From: Corylus avellana
Taxonomy: Eukaryota; Streptophyta; Magnoliopsida; Fagales; Betulaceae
Assembly (NCBI RefSeq): GCF_901000735.1
Contig: NC_081550.1
Location: 950,669-1,014,668 of the forward strand
DNA: 64,000 nt
Reading direction: 5' to 3'
Below are positions 40,501-52,400 of this stretch, piece after piece. Below the pieces are notes generated by a model. It did no database searches. It had not been told where the DNA came from and worked only from the letters and a program-made list of their open reading frames with translations. How positions within the stretch are numbered: position 1 is the first letter of the stretch; each line of letters begins with the position of its first letter. The translations under genes and the position numbers were made by a program.

Positions 40501-43500
40501 CAGGAGCATACACTAAATACTCGCATAAACAGACCTCATGTTAGTAGAAAGAACATCATGTCTCACAACATCGTAGAGATCTTGAACAGCTTTAACAGCA
40601 CCGTTTTCATACTCTGGAGTTTCCACCTCTTTCTGTACAGTGTAAAAAACAAGATTGAATAAGTAGTATCGAAGCTATTCCCCAGTAATATGTTGGAAAA
40701 AAAAAATGAAGAATTTTATTAGAGAAATTAATATCAATACCCGCAGAAAAAGAATTTTATTAGAGAAATTACTACACTCAAATGATTATATTGATCGGCC
40801 CCTCCAACCCCTGAAACATAACAACTACCTCACATCCAAAAAGAGTGAGCTTGATTCTGCACAGGATCTTAAAGAACATTTTAACTCTCCCATCAGAACC
40901 CCAAAATCATTTCAACCAAATCATCCCAAGAGAGTAGCAGAAAAAAGACTCCACTAGACAAATTCTAACTAGGGCTATAAATGAACAAAGCCACTCGCGA
41001 AAAGATTAAGGCTCGGCTCGGGATCGATTCATTTATTAAACGAAAAGAACTTGACCAAAAATTTAGACTCATTTATTAAAAGAGCTGAACTCGTATAAAC
41101 ACAACTCGTAATGGCTTTTGGCCGGTTACTCACCTTTTCATCCGGTTCTATATCTTCTTTGCTGGTTAAGAATGTTTTGAGACCAATCCAGCATCTTTCA
41201 AAACTGATTCAGTAGGTTTTTTTCCAGTTCAGTATATTTGTTGACCAGTTTAGTGGTTTTCTCTCCAGTACAAAGCATAATTTGATCGGTTGTGGTTTTC
41301 TTTTGGGTCATAGCATGTTCCAACTGGTTCTGTGAGGTTCTAGCATGGTTCATGTAGGTTCAATTTAGTCCAGTACAATTTTAGATGGTTCTTGCTCCTT
41401 GACTAGTTCAGATGGCTTTTTTAGCCTATTCAGTTGTTTTTCGGCCTATTCAAGTGGTTTCTTAATCGGTTCAGGTGGTTTATCGCTCGATTCAGCTACA
41501 TGGAGCAACAAGTGTTGGTGACTTGTGGATCAAAACTCAGCTTGGGAGATGCAGGATCCGCATCCATACCTAACTTGCATGCGGGCTTCACCACAGAACG
41601 CTACGCAGAACACGACCCCACAACCAAATCCACAATCTCCAAATCTGAGCCCTTCAACGCCAAGGAGGTCTGAACACCTTGCTTTGCCAAAATAGGAACG
41701 TCGATATCCAGCGAAGCCTACACATACCCACCAGCTGGATAAAAAAACTCACGACCAACTTCAAAACCCAAAGCGAAAACCGGATCCGAGTGCTTTTGAA
41801 CCCTCCGGGAGATGGGTTTGTGCGGGTGGACCGCACCTATGCCAGACCCAATCATCCCACCTAAGTTTCGTTTCTTGCTAGGCTTAGGGGTCCACTGCTC
41901 ACCACAACGAATGCCACCGACCAGAAAACTACCGAGTGACACCACCAAAAAAAAAAACATAAAACCAAAGTACACCTCCAAAGAACAAACCAAATCAATT
42001 TTGTTTTCCACACCGGAGATTTTCTTGGTCACAACTATAGTTCTTTTAGAGCTTCATCAAGGCATTGCCTATGTGGACTCTAAGCCCACACGAGCCGTGC
42101 TGCCACCAAAGGGAGACCCAACCAGACATGAAGTTCCACAACAAAAAGAGAGGAAAACCAAGACAACTCAGGAGATTAGACAAGGATCTTAAACCTTAAA
42201 CCTGCTCTGATACCATGTCGTAATTTGCATGAAAAGTTTAGAAAAAAAGTGGAAACTAGATACTTCTCATGTAGCCTCACATAATAATTATACAAAAAAT
42301 ACTACAATGACTAAAATATCCATGACCTCTAAACCCTACAAACTCTTCTAAAATACTTAAACATTGTTACACCCTTCCCGTGCCCAGATGAATACAGGCC
42401 TCTGCTTCCAACTTATTTAGGCATCGTTGATAGTGCTTAAATCATGAAACACCTCCTCAACTATCAATGGTACAAACCATCTTTGCCATCTTCAGGTAAC
42501 GTCTGCAAATACTTCTTACCATAACCGTCCATTAATTGAAATTTTTGAATTGCCAAATTACCCAATTTATCCCTGCCTACGTCTTATATTTTATGTCTTA
42601 TATTTTATCATGACCCTTCCCTACAACCATCTCCGCATACAACCATTGCCCATTCTCCACCAACTGCAACAACTATCGAAAACCACCCTGAGTTTTTTCT
42701 TCTCTGCTCCCAAGCTTACTATGAGGCTCAAGAAAATTCACCACCTTCCTCATCTGTTCAACACAGGCACCCCATCCTCTTCCTTCACGTCCCTTCAGTA
42801 TAACAATGAAACTTCACCACCCTCCTACGCCATACTCTGATAACTCCAAAAACCTCCCATGCCTATTCGCAAGCATATGGGCAATATATGTTACATCACT
42901 AGACCTGAACGACCTATAAAAATCACTCAAATTCTCTCCCCTTATCAACTCCAGCATTGATCGCTGCCACTTCACGCTCAGTTTGCCCAAAATAACCGAA
43001 CAATAGGTTCCTCTGCTCCTTCCAGCAAAACGAAGACCTCCTTTCCCCTCTTCGTATCAGAGCTCAAATGATTTTGCTTCGACATAGAAGAATCCCAAAA
43101 ATCCCATCTTCACCCTCCTCATTCACGCGTTAAACAGAACTGCTATTACTTAGAAGGCAATAATAATGAAGCTAACATTCTAGTTGTAGTGTTCACCAAT
43201 TCGACAGTCAATGAAACATTGTATGTATCCATATATCAGATACTAAAGAACAAGAAGAAAGAATGATACTTTTTATCAATTAAAGCAAAAGTAAAGATAA
43301 GATTTACTAATACGAACCAGAAGTCCCATTAATGCAGTGACTCTTGAAATCACAAGCGGCAGCTTACTGAGATCAAAGTCGACATGAATACTTTTCCTCT
43401 CGATACTCACATTAATATCTTCATATATCCTTTCGACCCTACAGTATAAACCTCTTGATTCATATGTACTTTCATCACATAAATTACAAAGTAAATATTC

Positions 43501-46460
43501 AGATTGGAGGCAAAAGAAATTTTCATAAAAACTAACCACATTCTTCCTTCATCATCCAATATTTTGATCAGGATAAGCTTAATCACATGGTAGCACTCCT
43601 GGACAGCATACTTCATATAGTCATCCCTTGAGATCCTTTCCCAGAGCTCATCATGTGAATCTCTACTCTGAGTACTCTCTACGGCAATATCTTTAGCCAG
43701 AAATATCTACAAAATTATGATGAATTAAACTCAAATTATAGTTGAAGATGCACATTTGGAAAAAGAATCACAAACTAAAAAAAAAAAAAAATTAAAAATA
43801 TAAAGCAACTGAACGACCTTGCTAGCAAGGAGAAAAAGGGGCCACTGAACCAAGGGGAGATTTCCAAAATACTTTGGCATGAGAAGCAACTCCATTTCCC
43901 TGCCACCCCAAAAAAGATGGCATCAAAACATAGCAAGTAGAGCAAATCTCACAGTTATGTAAATAAAAGCCAATAGAAATAAAAACTATCAAAGTGAAAA
44001 CAAATACAATTTTTTATTTTTTTTGCTCACAAAAAAAAAAAAAAAAAAGACTATTTGATTACTCACAAGTTAGTAATATAATCTTCTTCCCTTAAATTCT
44101 TTATGATCTCATTCCAAAATGGAGCAAATCGAGCAGCATCAACCTTGTTCTTCTCCACATCCTTCAGAGACAAAACATTATTATTACTTTACAAGAAATT
44201 ATATTCTGGAATGTGATCTAAAGAAATAAGTCATGTAGACTATGCTTTCAGAAAAAATTTCAGTCACTTGGAGGACAGATTCTAGACCTCAACCTGGAGT
44301 TCCACATAAAGGAATCAGACTTCCAAAGACAAACAGCATAATACTTTCATCAACATCATAAGAAAAAAAAAATGACAATATAGAAACGTAAAAACAATTT
44401 TGCATACTTTTCGGCAACCAAAAAATAAAATACAGAAAATCAATTTGAAGCCACAAATTACTTGAAACCCTGAACCCTTGACAAATATTACATAGATTGT
44501 AATTATTTTTTGACAATTAACTTATGAAAAATGGCCTTCCTGATAAGTCTAATTATTCTTTTGCAGTCTGAACAAAGAAAAGATGACTACTCTATAAAAT
44601 ATATTTATGCAGCTTTCACCATAAAGATTTCAATGAAAGAAGCTTTTCTCTTTTTGTCTTTGATGGATGACTCACCTGACTGTAAGAAGAACGACGAGTC
44701 CTGCAAAAGACATATTGCATTCAGATGCAAAACAAAACAAAGCAACATAAACATAGGAACACATATTTGTCCACAAACAACTGAATCATAATATCAATGA
44801 TTATTGAGGGCAAAAGAACAAATAATGGGTTAAAACTCAACCTGTTAGGAAGGGGAACATGAAGAGTGTCCACAAAAGCTCCAGGAAACTGCTCAAAAAG
44901 AGTGTGAAGGGCTTCCAACGACCTAATCTGAAGATCATGAGAAAAAAAAAAATGACATTTAAAGCACTACTCAATTGGGGTGCAACTCATGGTAAAAGAC
45001 AGATTTTTTTTTTTTTTTTCAGAAGTGGGGTAGACACAGAGTTAACATTGGCGGTGGATGAAGGAACTTTGTAATATAGGAACTGTACAAAACCTTCTTC
45101 TTCTTCTTTTTTTTTTCAATTTCTTTGATAAAAAATACTAACCTCCCTCAAACTACATTCTTTTTGTACATACACCCTCAAACTACCATTATTTGGAAGA
45201 GTAAAGATCCTCCGAGAGTGGCTTTTTTCGTATGGACGGCGGTGATGGGAAAAATATTACCGTTGGACAATTTACGTAAGAAGAACATTATAGTGGCAGA
45301 GTGGTGAATTTATTGATCATTTATTATTGCATTGTGAAGTTGCTTTAGAGGTATGGAACATGGTTCTTCAACTGTTTGATGTTACGTGGGTGATGCCGGG
45401 TAGGATGAAGGAATGCTTGGGAAGTTGGAGAGGGCAAAGGGGTAAGTGTTCAGTTCTACAAATCTAGAGAATGGCTCTTGTGTGTAATGTGGTGCTTACG
45501 GAGAGAAAGAAATGCATGGAATTTTGAGGACCGTGAAATTGGACTTATAGAGTTTAAGAAAAGGGTGCTCAAAACGCTTTTCTCATGGAGAGTATTGTGG
45601 CATTCTTTGCAAGTTTCAACGCTTGCGGAATTCCTAGAATTATGTGCGCCATTTTCAGTTTAAAGCTTGTATTTGTGGGCTCTTTTGTATACTTTTTGTG
45701 TACATGGGTTGCGCCCCTTGCGCTTTTAATATATTGATATTACCTATCAAAAAAAAAAAAAGAAGAGAAACCCCTCCATTAACCATCTGGTCCAACCGCA
45801 AACCCCAATGGGAGGGATGGGATTGCAAATTTTTTAAACTTTGATACACTAAATTTAGAGTTTTTGAATTTTGAGGGGATGATTGCAAAACTAATGAAAG
45901 TTTAGAAGAGTTAAGTGAAGCTTCCAAAAAAAAAAAATAAAGCATATAAACAAGGGCGATGAAAGTTTCAGGTGTCTTGGGGATGGCCACACCACCCTCT
46001 TAGACCAGAGGGAATGGTTCGAGCCAAGTCCCAACCCAACTCAAGGGTTTTCAGGGATGGCCAAAGGGGGAGGTTCGGCCATCCTCAAGTGTTTGGAAGT
46101 TGTTCGAGCCACCCCTACTCAAAGGTTTTCGGGGATGCCCGAACCACCCCCCCAACCCTAAGGAATGGCTCGGCCACAAAAGTATGATAAGCTTTACCTC
46201 AAGAAAAGCACTAAATGGGAGAACTCCCTCATAAATGAGTATAGATTGATAGGAGAAAGATAATATTTACACATGAAAGGAAAGTATAACACATTAAGAA
46301 AAAAGAAATCTAATGAGATCTAATAAAATGTAACATACCTCCCCAAGACGATCTCTTGCCCCAAGCAAGAAGCCCCAAACAGCAGATATTATAGTGTAAA
46401 ACACATGGATATCTAAAAGATAGATCTGTACCAGGAAAATTAAAAAGGATAGGACAAAAA

Positions 46461-46493
<33 letters not shown>

Positions 46494-49400
46494 CTAAAAA
46501 CAAATTTTAAAAAAAAAAAAAAAAAAACCACTCAGCGAAAGAAATCAAAGTTGAGATAGAACACAACAAATTAGTTTCCGAAAACCAGAACTCTGAATCA
46601 GAGATATTTTATATAAGATACTAGAGAGGGGGACACATCATTATGTCTGCATCCTCAATTCAGTACATAATCTTTTTGTGAGTTCTCTATTTTTCTAATG
46701 TAGTTATTTGTTACTTATCTTGCACATCCCACATTAGGTTACCAGCTTATCATTTTCCAAAGAAATGTTGGAGATCTATACTAAAACCAAAAAAAAAAGA
46801 ACCGAACTCTTAAGAAGATATGAAATGAAATAACATAAAATGAAATTCAAATATTTTACAATTACAATTAGGCCCTTAAAGTTCAAATGAACTGAACTCT
46901 TCTCCAACAAACCACTTGGTAGCAAAGATCTCAAAAATGGGACCAATTCCAGGTAAAAAGGCCTTAAGAGGATTTACAAGGAAGGTGATTCTAGAGCTAT
47001 AATTGATACTATTAAGGTTCAAATCCCCATGCATATTTGGATGCTTGTGAAAAGAAGAAATTTGTATCATTGTTTGAAAATGTGAAAAGTTGGATCATAT
47101 TCAGAGAAGCTGGACAGCAGATGCTTTGGGAGCCTATGGTCCACAATTACTAGTATAAAAGCCATTGGTTTGGATCTATCCTGCAATCAAAGGATGGATA
47201 TCAATGTTGACATTTAGGGCATGTTGTTCCCTTCTGCTTCTAGCTGGTTTATCCAAAAAAAGAAAAGAAAAGAAACAAAGCAACTACTATTCAAACTAAA
47301 AACCTCATCATACTCCTGAGTCAAAATCAATTCACTGATTTTCTTGTGTCTAATTGACTAATTCATCACCAAGGAATTATAAAGTAAGAGCAAGCCTGAT
47401 CCCAACCTTTTCAATTTAATATTCAATGGAGCTCCTTGACAAAAAGAATTGTGAATATTTTCAGATGTATCGAATATGTATCTGGGAGTATACAGTCCAA
47501 ATAAAAATTCAAGTAGACAGTGAGTGTCAAATATGGGTATGGCCTCTTTCTGGAAGTATCTATGCCACCCGGGTCACCAGAAGGTGTTTTTCAGGTGGAA
47601 GACTTCTGGAACTAAATTGTTTCACAAAAATAAATTGAATCGCACAAAGAAAAAGGTGGAAAAAGAACACAATATCAAAACATGCAGCCCAGATATTACA
47701 TTGCTTAAGTCAAAAGAACCAAAAATTTAATTGAAATGATTATTGTAGGATTGCAGAATATATGAAAAATAGGAATTCAAACTTACAGCCACCACAGGAG
47801 CCCATAAGCTAGCAACTGTCAATGCATTATGGTTATCTGCAATAAATGAAAGCAGTTTAAAGATCAAGCAGCATCAATGATGAAAATGGGAAATCAGGTT
47901 AGGAACCCCTATACTTTTTAACAGAAACATTCAAATTCGTTACTTAAGAAGTCAAATACACACTCATAAATGACAGACCATAAGATGATCTAACCTAGCA
48001 TCAGAAGCAAAGCAAATAAACGAAACTCGACACGAAAGAGACAAGAAATCATGAAATCATGGAAGCCAATTTCTAAACTACCTTCCTTTTTTTTTTAATA
48101 GACAAAATGATGTCATTAAGTTAAAACGTTAAGTCTACCAATGATAAAGATCCACTTTTATTGTTGTGTACCCATCTTTTTTATCTGTTTAATCAAATCA
48201 ATAAGTTTTTTCTTTTTTCTTTTTTATAAGTAATTTCAATATTATTAAATAAGCACAGAGGGACGCAACCCTAATACATAGTGAGTATACAAGAGAACCC
48301 CTAATCTAAAGAAAAAGAACAAAATTCAAAAAATCTGCAAAACTAGAAACAAACTGCGACGTGTCGCTACCTATGTATAGAAAGTGTTGAACATAATCTT
48401 CCACAACTCTCTCTTTGAAGTCTCTACATCTTCAAAGCTCCAAACATTTATTTAAAAGAATAAATAGTAAACTTTTTTATTTTTTGAAAAGTAATTATGA
48501 ATATCATAAAAAGCTTAAGGCGCTTCTAGTACACCGGGAGTATACTGAAGGAACACCAAAAAAGAAAAACAAAGATAACCCATCCAAAACCACCCGTAAA
48601 CACCCAAAAGAACGAAAATACAACAAGCCACCCACAAACAGACACCCACAAAAGACCCAACACTAAAACCACCCTCTCACCTTTACCCTAGCTAGAACAG
48701 TCGCCTCTACCATCAAAATTAATAGAGCACTCCAAATTTTTATGCTCCTCCAACCTTTCAGTTTTGAGGGGGAAACCAAGACCTCATGATGATGTTCCTT
48801 ATATGATAAGAATTGTCAAGGGTTCCAAGAGTTTTTCTCATAACCCCCAAAAGAGATCCCTAGAAAGGGGAAGACCTATTTCGCACATTCCACTTGCATT
48901 CGACATATAACACACCCACAAAGAAATAAACAAACATCTACTTTCAACATATTAACAAAATATATGGACCCATGCAGAATCTGTGTATCACAAAATATGT
49001 GATGGGGGCTTACTTTCAGATACAAAATCATGCCAAGAATATTTTATAGAAGTCAGCCCTACTATAGTTCTTGTTGGTTTCACCAAGGGCCTGATCTGCA
49101 ACAACCAATAAAAGAGACTCAGATTCAAAAAATACTCTTTTAACACCAAAATAATCATGTTATATGCCACTAACCTGAAGAAAGTAGGCAAACGAAAATT
49201 TTCCACTCAAAACAATGAGCCAAAAGAACATATACCTGCAAAATTACCAGTGTAAAGAAGAAAGCATTTCTCATATTTCCAAAAAGGATTTCAAAATCCA
49301 CCATGGAGTTGAAGAATTTGTGGCCTGAAGGGCTCTATTATTGGAAGCCAATTTTCTTTTTAAGTGGTCTACATTAATTTTCTTTTTATGTGGTCTACCT

Positions 49401-52400
49401 TATGCCCCTGCGCCCCACCCCCCCACCAATTTTCTTTTTATGTGGTCTACCTTATGCCCCCCCCCAAATTTTGCGTGAGAATATGATCAATATATCTTTC
49501 CAAGATCTCACTGGAATTTTCAAAAATTTCAATAGTTCTTGCACTAACAATAAACAAGAATTTCCCTTTTGCCTTCCTTGCTTTTCAACTTAAATCTCAA
49601 TAGTTGATTTTGTTTTTAACTAGCCTATGTCAAAGGGATGGTCAAACAACCATGCAGTCCAAAGAGAAGAAAGAAATTCTTAATGTGCCACAAAATATAT
49701 AGATTAAAGAGGGTAGGAGATTCAGAAATTACTTGATAAAATCAGTAGTACTCTCATACATGCCGCGTCCAACATAATACCGTTCCTTTGATAAACAAAC
49801 AAACAAACAACAAAAGAATCAACATGAACAAATTCAACAAATGATGGAAAAAGAACGAAGGCATCAAGAAATAAAAAATAATAATAGTAAATTTTTTAAA
49901 AAGACAAAAAAAAAGGGACAAGAAATAAAAACCTGGCGCATCCACTTCGCAAATCGAATTAAAGGCCAGCGATCACATTGATTAGTTAGACGGTGGCAGG
50001 CAGGAATTCGCATGAAGAAACTGATGAAAAATTGGACACCAGCATAGATGCCAACTACAATAACATACAATCTGAAAATAACTGACTTGGAGTTTGGTTT
50101 ACTCTCTTCCTGGAGAGCTTTCCTGTATGACGCACAAACAATCAAAAAGGTTACCAATGAACAGACAAGCTGAGAAACAAAACCATCAAGCAGGAAATAA
50201 AGTTATGGAGAAACATTCAAAAACTTACACATAGAGGAAACATAAGAAGACTGATGCAATACTAAACCACAGAAAACGGAGAAAAATGCGAGAAACAGCC
50301 AGTCGCCGTGTTGTAGAGTATGCACCATACATCATGACAATGTCCAAAACACCTAAATGAACATAAAGTAATAGGATTAACATAACAAATCACCGAAAAA
50401 AATTTAGGCAGCAAGTGAAACTTACTCTCAAAGAACTTCATCACTACAAATGTTGGACCAAGACTAAGAACTTCCCTTAAGGTCTTGGCATTAAGATCTC
50501 CATTATTGAATGCAATGATCGTGAGCCCCTGAAATATATTTTTTCGTAAGTAATCGAAATATCATTAAAAAGCACAATCTCCGGTATACAGAAAGTATAC
50601 AAGATGAACATCTCACTAGAGAAAAATACGATAAAAAAAGGATGAAAATAGAGCACGCAAGGAAAGTCTAAAGAAAATCCCCAGTGAAAAAGAGTATTGA
50701 AAAAGGACTTTAAATCTACCATCATCTCCTCGTGGTCATCAAAACTCCTATAATTTCTTTCCCTCCAAAATACACCACAAAAGACAGGACGAAATCATCT
50801 TCCATATTGTTGCACTGTGGAGATTGCCACTCAGCCCTCTCCAACAAGTGAACAAGTCAACTACTCTCTTAGGCATTACCCAAGTAAGACCTAGCAACCT
50901 CACAGTGTACAAAAAGATGATCCACATACTCCCACATCTCTTATACATATGTCCAAGACAACAGTTCAAGCATTGTCTTAAATAGTAGCCTATTTGTAAC
51001 CATAATGTTCATAGATAAATAAAAGTAGAAAATCAAGATTCAAAATATCATAGAATAAGAAGAAGAAAAAAGTCGAGCTAAGAAATATATTTAAGTAAGA
51101 GAGGATTTTGAACTACATTCATAGCCAAAAGGCACATTGATTTGGGAATTTATTCTAGCACACACCACATTAAAGTAATATACATGGATCCACTTAGCCA
51201 TAGTTTGCATTTAAAAGCATGAAAAAGAGAAAATAGATAAATCAAGAGATTTGGTTAGTGTTCTCAACCACCATTTTCAATTTCCTGATGATATTTGGTT
51301 AGAGTTCTCAACCAGCATTTGGTTAGATACATCCAAGATACTTGGTTAGTATTCTCAACTACCATCAAAAGATTTCGTAAGTGTTGATGAAGAAACTCAC
51401 TTAATTCCTGAACTGATTTCATACTCTGCTTTTATTGACATTACTATGTGAATTAACAATATTTCCATAATAATTTGTATTACTTCTCTATTTAAGCATG
51501 TAGACGACATATGGTTCCATTATCAAGAAGAATACAATATTTCTACTCTCTTATTCTTCTTTCTTCTTCGTTCAATTTGGTTTAGAGTCCTAGAGAAAAT
51601 TTATGTGAAGTTATACAGCTCCTAACATCAAGACTTGCAAGTGTTGATGCTAGGTTGGATGGGTTTGTTCTGGGTAGTTACTCGCATGCGTCTGAACTTG
51701 TTGTTGATGGGTTCAAAACGATTGTCGAGGCTGTGTCGGGGATGGGTTCTTCGTCGGTGTCCATTTTTTCGTCGGAGGCTAATAAGGTGGAAATTTTTCT
51801 CCCTCTTAGGCGCTCTCTATTTATATTTCCCGTATATTTGGGTTGCGCCCCTCTGCGCTTTTGTTTTATATCAACATTACTCATCAAAAAAAAAGTTGAA
51901 AATTTGGGCTGCCTTCTTCGACTGTGCCAGAGCTATCTCTCTGCCTTCACTTAGGCTTAGGGGTGTTAAACGAGCAACCCGTTCGCGAGCGAGTACGGGA
52001 TCGGCTTGTATAAGTTCAGCTCGTGCTTGACTCAATTATTAAATGAGGTATTTCATGAACACAAATATTGGCTCGAATATTAAACAAAGCAAGCTCGGCT
52101 CGACCCGGTTAAGCTCGTGAGCAGCTCGTATAAGTCTCGAATTAGTAGTTGTTCACATAGTTGCTCATATTAATATTAAAAATTGATAACCTTTTTTTTC
52201 CCTAATAGCATCCTTTTATTATAAAAAAATGCATATCCTCTCTCTTCGAAACCAAGTGTCATGTTGTCTTGACTCAGGCTCCATACTCGGCTAGCCAGGC
52301 TAAGCAAATGCTCATATGCAAGCTAGCTTCTTGAGCCGTTTAAAAGTACTTGAAGTTTAAATTTATAATAAAATAAATAAATTAAATATAAGAGCCAGCT

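Larger units (their letters stand above)
40043..46465 (-). repeat. Segment C: near-perfect repeat of copy A
   Basis: Bases 40043-45844 correspond to 9540-15341 at a constant offset of 30,503, with all reading frames compared identical and homopolymer runs of equal length. A 14-nt addition beside a poly(A) run at about 45924 changes the offset to 30,517, and identity then continues to the GA repeat near 46466. Beyond it substitutions and indels appear. Confidence 0.9.

Noticed and set aside
51655..51954. 99-codon plus-strand frame
   Set aside because: Runs into a LINE 3' UTR and its poly(A) tail; no host-gene evidence.
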